From: JACIWB01 sp038818725
GTDB taxonomy: Archaea; Thermoplasmatota; E2; UBA202; JdFR-43
Reading direction: 5' to 3'
DNA: 15,550 nt
Assembly (NCBI GenBank): GCA_038818725.1
Contig: JAWAYL010000025.1
Coordinates: forward strand, 1-15,550
In this document: positions 1-7,775 of the stretch, in pieces
Layout: each line of letters opens with the position of its first letter
Numbering within the stretch: position 1 is the stretch's first letter
Position numbers and translations under genes: made by a program
Notes under the pieces: generated by a model
The model's database searches: none
What the model saw: the letters and a program-made list of their open reading frames with translations, nothing else
Told to the model about the DNA's origin: nothing

Positions 1-1130
1 ATAAATTCGGTGAATATAAATATCAGGGAAACACTGATTTAGTTGATTTAGCACCAGACGTATATATTGGGAGAGTTGCTTGCAGTAATTCGGATGATGT
101 AAAGAATATCGTCAATAAAATAATTAACTATGAAAATATTGCCATAGAATTTCAAGATTGGTTTAGAAATTTAATAGTTTGCGGAGGCGACACATTCACG
201 CCCGATGATGGCGATAAATCTGGAGTATATGAAGGAGAGTATTTAAATAGCATTGTTTTGAATAAAATGAAGGATTTTAATGGAATAAAGCTATGGGCAT
301 CTCTTCAAAATCTTGATGCATCTACTATAAATAGTTTTATAATTAATGGGGCTGGATTTGTTGATTTCAGCGGGCATGGAAATAAATTGGAATGGGCAAC
401 TCATCCTCCTCTTGATGGAAGAAAATGGATTGAATATAGAATTGCGCATGTTTTGCAAACAACAAATAAAGAAAAATTGCCCGTTGTTATAATAAATGCT
501 TGTTCTTGTGGAAGGTTTGATTCAGGCGATTGTTTTGCATGGAAATTTTTAGATCATCAAAATGGCGGAGGAATAGCAAGTTTGGCAGCTTCTGGTATAG
601 GATATGGAACATTTGGAACATACTCATCAAAGGCTTTCCTTGGATGGATGGAAGTAAATTTCTTCAATTATTATAAGCAGGGCAAAAAAGTTATAGGAGA
701 TATATGGGCATCTTCAATAAATGGATATATATCAGCTATTCCAAAGAAAGAAGATGCTGATTATAAGACAATTGAAGAATGGATGCTTTTTGGTGACCCA
801 ACTTTAAGGATAGGTAGCTATACTGGAGATGAAGTTTTTGTATATATTGATAAGCCATTAGCCGGATACTTATACATAGGAGACAATGAAATAATGAAAA
901 CAATTTTTGGAAGAACAATTATATTTGGAGGAATTACAATAGAGGCAAGGGCATATAATGCTGAGAGAGTTGAATTTTATATTGATAATTATTTAAAATA
1001 TTCTGATGATTCAGCACCCTATTTATGGAAATTTGATGAGCCATGTTTTGGAAGGCATCAAATAAAAGTAGTTGCTTATGGTAAAGAAATAAAAGAGGCA
1101 AAAATAAGTGTTTTTATATTCAATATATGA
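1..1130 (+). CDS. Peptidase C25 (gingipain-like) cysteine protease, 5' end outside window
   Basis: This is the C-terminal part of a probable extracellular cysteine protease. The frame is open from base 3 with no stop before 1128-1130, so the gene begins upstream; the TTG at 258 is internal. Seen in order, numbering from the first full codon: DVYIGRV near residue 19, a usual C25 feature; SGHG with the probable catalytic His at about 125; NACSCG with the probable nucleophile Cys at about 167 (codon 501-503); a glycine-rich GGGIASLAASG strand; and LFGDPTLRI, typical of the end of the caspase-like fold. About 95 further residues include VEFYIDNYLKY and HQIKVVAYG, which look like a bacterial Ig-like domain. 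The signal peptide and propeptide would lie outside the window. Substrate specificity cannot be read from this fragment. The stop overlaps the next gene by ATGA. Confidence 0.85.
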   Translation, partial: KFGEYKYQGNTDLVDLAPDVYIGRVACSNSDDVKNIVNKIINYENIAIEFQDWFRNLIVCGGDTFTPDDGDKSGVYEGEYLNSIVLNKMKDFNGIKLWASLQNLDASTINSFIINGAGFVDFSGHGNKLEWATHPPLDGRKWIEYRIAHVLQTTNKEKLPVVIINACSCGRFDSGDCFAWKFLDHQNGGGIASLAASGIGYGTFGTYSSKAFLGWMEVNFFNYYKQGKKVIGDIWASSINGYISAIPKKEDADYKTIEEWMLFGDPTLRIGSYTGDEVFVYIDKPLAGYLYIGDNEIMKTIFGRTIIFGGITIEARAYNAERVEFYIDNYLKYSDDSAPYLWKFDEPCFGRHQIKVVAYGKEIKEAKISVFIFNI

Positions 1131-1936
1131 TAACAGTTGTAGGCCATATAGCTTATGATTTCATTTTTAATATAGAGAATTCACATTATATAAAAAATTT
1201 TAAAAAATGCTACGGAGGCGGCGGAGCAAATATTGCAGTTGGCTTATCTTGTTTAGGAAAAAAACCTCAACTTTATAGCATAGCTGGAAAAGATTTTAAA
1301 AAATATGAAAATTATCTGAAAAATTTTAATTTAAAAAATAAAATAAAAAGGAGCAATAAAAAATGTGCAAGAGCTTACATATTTAACATTGGAAACGAGC
1401 AAAAAACATATTTTTACTGGGGCGCGTCTGAAGAAATGAAAAATATGCAAGGAATAAAAAGCAATATTCTGCACATCTCTCCTTGTCATCCAAAACTTGC
1501 TATAAGAATGGTTGAAAAATCTAAATTTTGTGGTTTTGAGCCGGGTCAGGATTTAAAAAAATTCAGAAAAAAAGAATTAGAATATATAATTGAAAAAGTG
1601 GATATAATATTTTGCAATGAAAATGAGGCAAAAATTCTTAAAAAATATAAATTTGACAAGGAAATGATAATAACTCTTGGAAAAAAAGGTAGCATGATAT
1701 ATAAGGAAAGAAAGAAAATTCCACCAGTAAAAGCAAAATGCATTGATGCAACAGGAGCAGGCGACGCCTTCAAGGCGGGTTTTTGGTATGGCTGGCTTGA
1801 AGGTTACGATATTGAGAAATGCTGTAAGATTGGCTCAACTGTTGCATCTTTTGTAATTGAAAAATTTGGGGCACAAAATTTTCCAAAATATGAAGATTTT
1901 ATAGCAAGATATGAGAAAAATTTTGGGAAACTTTAG
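1127..1936 (+). CDS. PfkB/ribokinase-family kinase, probable archaeal nucleoside kinase
   Basis: A 269-residue sugar or nucleoside kinase that would transfer a phosphate from ATP to a hydroxymethyl group in the cytoplasm. Visible motifs are the glycine-rich GGGGAN (residues 30-35, PfkB signature 1), NENE (164-167, the Mg-binding NxxE motif), TLGKKGS (183-189) and DATGAGD (207-213), with D213 the expected catalytic base. The start GHIAYDFIFNIE, the YFYWGA segment (95-100) and FEPGQDL (137-143) resemble the Methanocaldococcus MJ0406-type broad-specificity nucleoside kinase, from memory of that family. It is slightly short for PfkB proteins (usually 290-330). The start overlaps the protease stop (ATGA), so the two are probably translationally coupled; no Shine-Dalgarno is seen. 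The stop overlaps the opposite-strand lipocalin gene by four bases. A sugar substrate remains possible. Confidence 0.85.
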   Translation: MITVVGHIAYDFIFNIENSHYIKNFKKCYGGGGANIAVGLSCLGKKPQLYSIAGKDFKKYENYLKNFNLKNKIKRSNKKCARAYIFNIGNEQKTYFYWGASEEMKNMQGIKSNILHISPCHPKLAIRMVEKSKFCGFEPGQDLKKFRKKELEYIIEKVDIIFCNENEAKILKKYKFDKEMIITLGKKGSMIYKERKKIPPVKAKCIDATGAGDAFKAGFWYGWLEGYDIEKCCKIGSTVASFVIEKFGAQNFPKYEDFIARYEKNFGKL

Positions 1937-2916
1937 CGATGTTCGTAAAATCCTTTTATATCAGAAAAGATAATTTCTTCATTATAAATTTTTAATCTTC
2001 CAAATGCCTTTCCCAGAAGATATGGTTTTAATTTTAACTCTTCAATAATGTAAAAAAATTTATATAATTCTATATTCATTTCAAGATTTATATCTTTATC
2101 ATTTGCTGAAATAAAAATTTTCTCTGGCTTTTTTTCAATTCCAAATCTTTTCCAATCAAGAATTTCTATATCTGATTTTCCATATGGAATAAATATATGC
2201 TCATTTTGCCTAACAATATGCACACCTCCTAGCATTTCATATTTTCCTTCAACAAATCCATATATCAAAGCCATATCTCCCAAACTAAATTCCCCCCAGT
2301 CCCATTTTAACTGATAAAATTTTGCTATTCCCCAGTTGTGATCATGATATGCATTTCCCTCAAAAGAATATTCATTTCCATTATACCATATTTTTGCCTT
2401 TCCTTTTCCATAGGGGCATGCTACATACCAGCTCATCCATTGCCATTCATCAATGTTGCAAGAGCTCGCAAATCTTTCTCCTTGTGGATAAATTTCAAGA
2501 TAAATTTTTAAATCATCTCCATAATATTCAACAAAAAATTTTCCATCTTCTTCATAAAATCTATTATTAAGAATGCTAACATTGCATTTCTCGTAATCAA
2601 GATGATATGGTATAAAAGGAAAAGAAGTAAAGCTACTTATGCATTCATTGCCTTTTAAAAAGAAAGCAAAGGAGCCAACAATGGATAGCAATGGATTATT
2701 TAAATCTCCAAATGTAAGAAAGAAAATCATTATTGCTTTATCCTCGTTTTTTATATTTGCATACCACCATTCATACCAGTATATTATATTTTCATCATCT
2801 TCATAATATTTAAAATGTGCTGCATCATTTATATCATAGCTATTTTTGCTAAACCCAGATGTTAGAGATGATGAAAAGATTAATACAATTATAAAAGCTA
2901 TAATTTCTTTCTTCAT
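1933..2916 (-). CDS. Exported lipocalin-like protein of the CrtC/AttH/Svf1 type
   Basis: A 327-residue protein with a clear N-terminal signal peptide (KK at 2-3, hydrophobic core 5-20, likely cleavage near residues 20-25) and no lipobox Cys, so it is probably released or retained outside the membrane. The body carries EWWYAN (49-54) and YHDHNWG (190-196), followed by a tryptophan-rich WDWGEF (205-210). EWWY and the HDHNWG box are hallmarks of the double-lipocalin family that includes carotenoid hydratase CrtC and AttH. Those proteins bind or act on hydrophobic, often isoprenoid, molecules. The ligand here is unknown and carotenoid hydration should not be assumed. The start ATG overlaps the AOR stop (ATGA on the minus strand) and has a GAGGA ribosome site nine bases upstream, so it is the third gene of the ferredoxin-AOR operon. 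An exported lipid-binding protein coupled to a cytoplasmic AOR is unexpected. Confidence 0.75.
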   Translation of the reverse strand: MKKEIIAFIIVLIFSSSLTSGFSKNSYDINDAAHFKYYEDDENIIYWYEWWYANIKNEDKAIMIFFLTFGDLNNPLLSIVGSFAFFLKGNECISSFTSFPFIPYHLDYEKCNVSILNNRFYEEDGKFFVEYYGDDLKIYLEIYPQGERFASSCNIDEWQWMSWYVACPYGKGKAKIWYNGNEYSFEGNAYHDHNWGIAKFYQLKWDWGEFSLGDMALIYGFVEGKYEMLGGVHIVRQNEHIFIPYGKSDIEILDWKRFGIEKKPEKIFISANDKDINLEMNIELYKFFYIIEELKLKPYLLGKAFGRLKIYNEEIIFSDIKGFYEHR

Positions 2917-4721
2917 GTCCAGAATTCCTCTATTTCCAATTCCTTAATTTTGCTTTTCTTTGGCTTTCCATCTTTTCTCCATCCTCTCGCCTTGAAATAA
3001 TCTTCAAGCATTTCCTTTTCTTCTTCTTTGCTTACATAACTTCCTTTTGAAACCCCTTCTGGAATTGGAATATGCAATTTTTCTGGCAATCTGCAGTATT
3101 CTTTTTTCCATCCCGCCTTTATGTTAAAAATATGCTTTAAATTGCATATTCTCTCTCCTATTAAAAGCAGCTCCTCTTCTTTTATTCCCTTTCCAAGGCA
3201 TGCATCTAACAGCTCATAAAAATCAAGCAAAAATATTTTTCTTGAAAATTTACAAACTCCAAGAGCATCATAAATTGCCATGAAATTCTCCATATCAGCT
3301 ATTTCCTTCCCCTTATTTTTACTGCTAAACCTATCAACTCCTTCATACTTCCAGAACTTTCCAGTTAGCTCAAGAGCATATGCTCCAGAGCGAAGATGAC
3401 ATGCCCCTCTTGGCGAACTCATGAAAGCAAGAGCCATTCCTTTTATTCCACGAACATCATATGCAGGCGGCTCCAAGCCCCGAACGTGTACTGCATACTT
3501 TTCTGATCCTTTTATCTTTTGGCTTGCTATTTTTACTCCTTCTGCGAGTAAATTTCCTATCCCGTGCCTATTTGCAATCATTTTTATTAATTCAATTAGA
3601 GCATTTCCATCTCCAAATTTTGCTTCAAAACCAATTTCATCTTTCTTAACGAGACCATTTTCATATAAATCCATTAAAAATCCTATAACTCCACCAGCTG
3701 AAATTGTATCCATTCCATATAAATCGCATAACTCATTTGCTTTTGCAACATGCTCAATGCTCGCTACACCACAATTTGAGCCAAGAGCAAAAAGTGTCTC
3801 ATATTCAACTCCATCGAGCATAAAATCTTTTGCAACAAATGCCTTTCCACATGGCTTAACACACTGTATGCATGCTTTATTTTTTACAGCATATCTTGGA
3901 GCCCAGTAGTAGGGATCGATTTCTTTCCTTTCATTAAATACTCCTTCCCTCCAATTTCTTGTTGGAAATGTTCCTCTTTCGCTATTCATCCATTCAAGAA
4001 ATTCTCCTGTTCCATATTTTCCATCTTCTTCAAAAGAAGGATGATTTATCATTTTTTCATACCATTCTTCAGCAAGCTTTAAAAGTTTTTCTGGCTTTGC
4101 AACTTTTATATCTTTTGTTCCATCGATAGCTATTGCCTTTAAATTTTTGCTCCCCATAACCGCGCCAATGCCGCCTCTTCCCGCCTGCCTTTCATCGCAA
4201 TCTACAATTGCAAATCTTACAAGTTTTTCTCCTGCGATGCCAATTGTTGCAACAACATCTATGCCCTCGTCTTTTTTTATTTCCTCCGCTGTTTTTCTTG
4301 TTGTCTCTCCTCTAAGATGCTCTGCAGAATTTATCTTTACTTCATCATCCCTTATCACAATATAGCTCAATTCTTTAGCCCTTCCTTTAATTATTATTGC
4401 ATCATAACCCGCTTGCTTCATTTCAAATCCTATTCTTCCTCCCATAACTCCTTCATTCCATCCATTTGTTAAGGCTGATTTAGAAAAGAAAGAAGTCTTT
4501 CCAGCAGTAGGAACAGCAGTCCCAACAAACAAGCCAGGAGCAATTATCAATGCATTATCTGGTGAAAAAGCATCTATGGTTGCATCTACTTCCTTATTCA
4601 TAAAATATGCTCCAAAGCCATCTCCTCCGAGATATTTAAGAATAAAACTTTCTCCAATTTTTTGCTTCTTTCCTTCCTCCTTACTTAAATCTATTTTTAA
4701 TATATTTCCAGCATAGCACAT
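2913..4721 (-). CDS. aor: Tungsten-type aldehyde:ferredoxin oxidoreductase (AOR family)
   Basis: A 602-residue cytoplasmic oxidoreductase, close to the roughly 605 residues of Pyrococcus furiosus AOR. It should oxidise aldehydes to carboxylic acids using a tungsten (or molybdenum) bis-pterin and one [4Fe-4S] cluster. Seen directly: the N-terminal domain with GGDGFGAYF (32-40); the GRGGIGAVMGSKN stretch (181-193); cluster ligands C284, C287 and C291 (CX2CX3C) with the distant fourth Cys C490 in DALGVC (485-490); and DTISAG (338-343), matching one of the pterin-binding loops of the family. E308 and H442 are candidates for the conserved acid and His near the metal, inferred by position. No signal peptide. 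The upstream ferredoxin gene ends four bases before this start and is the likely electron partner. The exact subfamily (AOR, formaldehyde, glyceraldehyde-3-phosphate or YdhV-like) is not settled, so the aldehyde is unknown. Confidence 0.93.
   Translation of the reverse strand: MCYAGNILKIDLSKEEGKKQKIGESFILKYLGGDGFGAYFMNKEVDATIDAFSPDNALIIAPGLFVGTAVPTAGKTSFFSKSALTNGWNEGVMGGRIGFEMKQAGYDAIIIKGRAKELSYIVIRDDEVKINSAEHLRGETTRKTAEEIKKDEGIDVVATIGIAGEKLVRFAIVDCDERQAGRGGIGAVMGSKNLKAIAIDGTKDIKVAKPEKLLKLAEEWYEKMINHPSFEEDGKYGTGEFLEWMNSERGTFPTRNWREGVFNERKEIDPYYWAPRYAVKNKACIQCVKPCGKAFVAKDFMLDGVEYETLFALGSNCGVASIEHVAKANELCDLYGMDTISAGGVIGFLMDLYENGLVKKDEIGFEAKFGDGNALIELIKMIANRHGIGNLLAEGVKIASQKIKGSEKYAVHVRGLEPPAYDVRGIKGMALAFMSSPRGACHLRSGAYALELTGKFWKYEGVDRFSSKNKGKEIADMENFMAIYDALGVCKFSRKIFLLDFYELLDACLGKGIKEEELLLIGERICNLKHIFNIKAGWKKEYCRLPEKLHIPIPEGVSKGSYVSKEEEKEMLEDYFKARGWRKDGKPKKSKIKELEIEEFWT
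2926..2930 (-). promoter_or_regulatory. Ribosome binding site of the lipocalin gene
   Basis: GAGGA on the minus strand lies nine bases before the ATG at 2916-2914, inside the end of the AOR gene. It supports this start and, with the ATGA overlap, reinitiation after AOR translation. Confidence 0.6.
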
Positions 4722-4724
4722 TTT

Positions 4725-4731
4725 ATCACCC
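4725..4731 (-). promoter_or_regulatory. Shine-Dalgarno of the AOR gene, containing the ferredoxin stop
   Basis: The minus strand reads GGGTGAT then AAA then the AOR ATG. GGTGAT is a perfect match to the archaeal anti-Shine-Dalgarno end of 16S rRNA. The TGA within it is the ferredoxin stop codon, which couples the two genes in translation. Confidence 0.8.
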
Positions 4732-5118
4732 TAATGAAATTGCATCTTGAGAGCAAAATTTTATACATTGAGGCGAGCCATTGCATAAGTCACATTTATA
4801 AGCCTTTTTTTCATGAATCCATACCGCATTTAAGGGGCAAGCCCGCTGGCATGCTTTGCAACCAATGCATTTTTCATAGTCTACATAAACAATCCCATTT
4901 TTCTTTTTCATTGCATCAAATTTACAAGCAGTGATGCATTCAAAATTGCAATCATTTCCATGAGTGCATACTTTTGGTATATCTTCAACAATGCTTTTTT
5001 TATCAATCCTTATTCCCGATTTTTTTGTATTTATAATTTTCCAGTGCCATAATGAGCAAGTTATCTCACAAACCTTACATCCAGAACAATTTTCAGGAAT
5101 TGTTTTGATATACATCAT
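4726..5118 (-). CDS. Four-cluster ferredoxin-like electron-transfer subunit for AOR (AorA/CooF/HycB type)
   Basis: A 130-residue polyferredoxin with 16 Cys in four groups: C11-C14-C17-C21 (CX2CX2CX3C), C51-C57-C61-C65 (CX5CX3CX3C), C84-C87-C90-C94 (CX2CX2CX3C) and C109-C112-C118-C122 (CX2CX5CX3C). This is enough for four [4Fe-4S] clusters in the order seen in DmsB/HycB/CooF-like subunits. The second group departs from the usual CX2CX4CX3C: a Gly (residue 54) stands where the second Cys is normally found. No signal peptide. Its position four bases before AOR, with its stop inside the AOR ribosome site, makes it the likely electron acceptor or relay for AOR, as the polyferredoxin subunit AorA is in bacterial AOR complexes. 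Two adjacent ATG codons (5116-5118 and 5113-5115) can both serve as the start. Confidence 0.9.
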   Translation of the reverse strand: MMYIKTIPENCSGCKVCEITCSLWHWKIINTKKSGIRIDKKSIVEDIPKVCTHGNDCNFECITACKFDAMKKKNGIVYVDYEKCIGCKACQRACPLNAVWIHEKKAYKCDLCNGSPQCIKFCSQDAISLG

Positions 5119-5135
5119 TTATGAAATAAATAAGA

Positions 5136-5150
5136 TATTTATAAGATTTT
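5136..5150 (-). promoter_or_regulatory. Probable TATA box/BRE of the ferredoxin-AOR operon
   Basis: The minus strand reads CTTATAAATA (5145-5136) after an A-rich element, centred about 22 bases before the ferredoxin ATG. This spacing suits an archaeal promoter giving a leaderless or nearly leaderless mRNA. Confidence 0.55.
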
Positions 5151-5167
5151 AGCAATCAAATTCTGGC

Positions 5168-5183
5168 AAAACTTTTTAAATTT
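5168..5183 (+). promoter_or_regulatory. Probable TATA box/BRE of the Lhr gene
   Basis: AAAAC followed by TTTTTAAATTT is centred about 27 bases before the ATG at 5205. No Shine-Dalgarno lies between them, so a leaderless transcript is likely. It shares an 86-base divergent gap with the ferredoxin promoter. Confidence 0.5.
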
Positions 5184-5204
5184 AATATTTTAATTTATTT
5201 AGCA

Positions 5205-7775
5205 ATGATAGAATTTGCAAAAAATGAATATAGTGATGAAGAAATATACAGCATACTTGTTCCTGAGATTAGAGAATGGTTTAGAAAAAAATTTAGAACA
5301 TTTACTCCAGCACAGAGATATGCTGTAATGGAAATTCATAAGGGAAATAACACCCTTATTTCTTCTCCAACTGGCTCTGGAAAAACTCTCTCAGCTTTTC
5401 TCGCTGGAATAAATGAACTATTGCTTTTAGCAAAAGAGGGAAAACTTGAGGATAAAATATATATTTTGTATGTTTCTCCTCTAAAAGCTTTAAACAATGA
5501 TATTGAAAGAAATTTAAAAGAGCCATTGAAAGAAATTTATAAGGAATATAAGATAAAGGAAGAGATAAGAATAGGTGTTAGAACTGGTGATACTCTTTCA
5601 AAAGATAGGCAGAAGCAAAAAGAAAAAACACCCCATATATTGATAACAACTCCAGAAAGCCTCGCAATCATTTTAAATGCTCCAATTTTTTCTAAAAAGT
5701 TAAAAGATGTTAAATGGGTTATAGTTGATGAAGTTCATGCTCTTGCTGATAATAAAAGAGGAGCTCATCTTTCCTTATCACTTGAGAGACTTGTTTATAA
5801 AATGGAGAAGGAGCCAATAAGAATTGGTTTATCTGCAACAATCCATCCAATGAAAGAAATTGCAAAATTTTTGGTCGGAGAAAATAGGAATTGTATAATT
5901 GTTGATGTAAATTTTCTTAAAAAAATGGATTTGAAAGTTATCTCTCCTGTAGATGATTTAATATATGTTTCATCAAAAGAATTGTCAGATGCTCTATATC
6001 ATCTACTTTATAAATTAATAAAAGAACATAAAACAACTCTTATTTTTACAAATACAAGAAGTGCAACTGAAAGAGTTGTTTTCCATCTTAAAAGCAAATT
6101 CAAGGATTTAGAAAATAAAATAGAGGCTCATCATGGATCTCTTTCAAGAGATGTTAGGCTAAGAGTTGAGGAAAGATTAAAGAAAGGAGAGCTAAAATGT
6201 GTTGTTTCTTCAACAAGCCTTGAATTGGGAATTGATATTGGCTACATAGATTTAGTTATTTTGCTTGGTTCTCCTAAAAGTGTTACAAGAGCATTGCAAA
6301 GGATAGGGAGGAGCGGACATTTACTTCATGAAACATCAAAAGGGAGGATAGTTGTTCTTGATAGAGATGATTTAGTTGAATGTGTTGTTCTTGCAAAAGA
6401 AGCAAGAGAAGGTAAGCTTGATAAAGTTAAGATACCAGAAAATGCCCTTGATGTTCTTGCCCAACATATTGTTGGAATGGCGATAGAAAAGAAATGGAGC
6501 GTGGAAGAAGCACTTTCATTGATAAGAAAAGCTTATCCTTACAGAAATTTACCAAAAAAGGATTTGATAAAATTGCTTCATTATCTTGCTGGCGAATATG
6601 AAGAGCTTGAAGAAAAAAAAGTTTATGGAAAAATATGGTTTGATGAAAAAGATGGAGTTTTTGGGAGGCGCGGGAAAATGGCGCGCCCAATATATTATTT
6701 AAATATTGGCACAATTCCAGATGAAGTTGCTATAAAGGTTTATACTACAGATTATCATTATGTTGGTAAAGTTGAAGAACCATTTGCGGAGAGATTAAAA
6801 AAAGGAGATATATTTGTTTTAGCTGGAAATACCTATGAATTTGTTAAATCAAGAGATATGAATATTTTTGTTATTCCAAAGCCAAATACAAGCCCTACTA
6901 TACCTTCATGGTTTTCTGAGCAATTGCCATTAAGTTTTGATTTAGCGATGGAAATATCAAAATTTAGGGGAAAAATAAAGAAAATGATAGAAAATGGTGA
7001 AAATGTTAAGGATTATTTGATGAAAGAATATGAAATTGATGAAAAGACAGCAATTGCTATAGAAAACTATTTCAGAGAGCAAATTCACTTTTTTATTCCA
7101 GATGATAAAAATTTGCTTGTAGAAATTTTTGAAAAAGATGGTTTTAGGCATATAATTTTTCATACACTTGTTGGAAGAAAGGCAAATGAAGCAATTTCAA
7201 GAGTATTTGCTTACAGATTAACAAAAAAATATAAAATAAATGTAAGAATTGCGATAAGTGATAATGGATTTGCAATAATATATCCTTCTTACAAAAAAGA
7301 GATAAATATAGAAGATATTATTTCTCTTTTTTCAACAGAAAAAATTGATGAAGATTTAGATAGTGCTTTAAGTGATACTGAAATACTTAAAAGAAGATTC
7401 AGACACGTGGCAACTAGAAGTTTGCTTGTTTTGAGAAATTATCTTGGATATGAAATGAGTGTTTCCAAACAGCAGAGAAATGCATCCATTCTTTTTAAAG
7501 TTGTAAATGAAATAGATAAAGATTTTCCTGCACTTAAAGAAACTTATAGGGAAATAAAAGAAGATGCAATGGATATAGAAAATGCAAGGAAATTTATAAA
7601 GAAGGCAGAAGAAGGTAAAATAAAAATTCTTGTTGAAAATTACCCAATTCCTTCTCCTTTCTCCTTTAACATGGTTGCAATTGGTTCAACAGATGTTGTT
7701 TTAATGGAAGATAGAAAGGAAATGATAAAGGAAATGCATAAGGAATTAATGGAAATGATAAAATGTATGAAATAA
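5205..7775 (+). CDS. lhr: Lhr-type superfamily 2 DNA/RNA helicase
   Basis: An 856-residue ATP-dependent helicase of the archaeal Lhr family, within the family length. Motifs in order: a Q-motif-like TPAQRYA (34-40), Walker A SPTGSGKT (54-61), SPLKAL (91-96), TTPESL (148-153), DEVH box (175-178), GLSAT (208-212), FTNTRSATERV (281-291), and motifs V-VI from STSLELGIDIG (336-346) to QRIGRSGH (365-372). The rest should hold the winged-helix and C-terminal Lhr core domains; GKIWFDEKDGVFGRRG lies near 475-490. Archaeal Lhr proteins translocate 3' to 5' and act on forked DNA and DNA-RNA hybrids, with a proposed role in repair or restart of replication forks. The gene starts 86 bases from a divergent operon with its own TATA-like box. 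Its last 13 bases overlap the phosphoesterase gene. Confidence 0.95.
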   Translation: MIEFAKNEYSDEEIYSILVPEIREWFRKKFRTFTPAQRYAVMEIHKGNNTLISSPTGSGKTLSAFLAGINELLLLAKEGKLEDKIYILYVSPLKALNNDIERNLKEPLKEIYKEYKIKEEIRIGVRTGDTLSKDRQKQKEKTPHILITTPESLAIILNAPIFSKKLKDVKWVIVDEVHALADNKRGAHLSLSLERLVYKMEKEPIRIGLSATIHPMKEIAKFLVGENRNCIIVDVNFLKKMDLKVISPVDDLIYVSSKELSDALYHLLYKLIKEHKTTLIFTNTRSATERVVFHLKSKFKDLENKIEAHHGSLSRDVRLRVEERLKKGELKCVVSSTSLELGIDIGYIDLVILLGSPKSVTRALQRIGRSGHLLHETSKGRIVVLDRDDLVECVVLAKEAREGKLDKVKIPENALDVLAQHIVGMAIEKKWSVEEALSLIRKAYPYRNLPKKDLIKLLHYLAGEYEELEEKKVYGKIWFDEKDGVFGRRGKMARPIYYLNIGTIPDEVAIKVYTTDYHYVGKVEEPFAERLKKGDIFVLAGNTYEFVKSRDMNIFVIPKPNTSPTIPSWFSEQLPLSFDLAMEISKFRGKIKKMIENGENVKDYLMKEYEIDEKTAIAIENYFREQIHFFIPDDKNLLVEIFEKDGFRHIIFHTLVGRKANEAISRVFAYRLTKKYKINVRIAISDNGFAIIYPSYKKEINIEDIISLFSTEKIDEDLDSALSDTEILKRRFRHVATRSLLVLRNYLGYEMSVSKQQRNASILFKVVNEIDKDFPALKETYREIKEDAMDIENARKFIKKAEEGKIKILVENYPIPSPFSFNMVAIGSTDVVLMEDRKEMIKEMHKELMEMIKCMK
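6667..6687. repeat. G+C-rich inverted repeat inside lhr
   Basis: GGCGCG (6667-6672) and CGCGCC (6682-6687) are perfect complements around a nine-base loop. The codons include two CGC Arg codons, rare in this AGA/AGG-using sequence. Confidence 0.6.
7751..7759 (+). promoter_or_regulatory. Shine-Dalgarno of the phosphoesterase gene, inside the end of lhr
   Basis: GGAAATGAT matches seven of nine bases of GGAGGTGAT and lies three bases before the ATG at 7763, the same short spacing as the AOR site. It selects 7763 as the start despite the overlap with lhr. Confidence 0.6.

Noticed and set aside
258..1130. TTG at 258 as the start of a complete protease gene
   Set aside because: The same frame is open back to base 3 and encodes the C25-typical DVYIGRV upstream, so the TTG is an internal Leu codon.
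1765..1784. Hairpin followed by a T run resembling a Rho-independent terminator
   Set aside because: It lies in the middle of the kinase reading frame at the GAGD motif, and archaea do not generally use such terminators. It is kept only as one of the G+C-rich dyads.
3421..3909. 162-codon plus-strand open frame
   Set aside because: It lies wholly inside the AOR gene on the opposite strand. AOR motifs there are intact, and the plus-strand peptide has no recognisable family or promoter.
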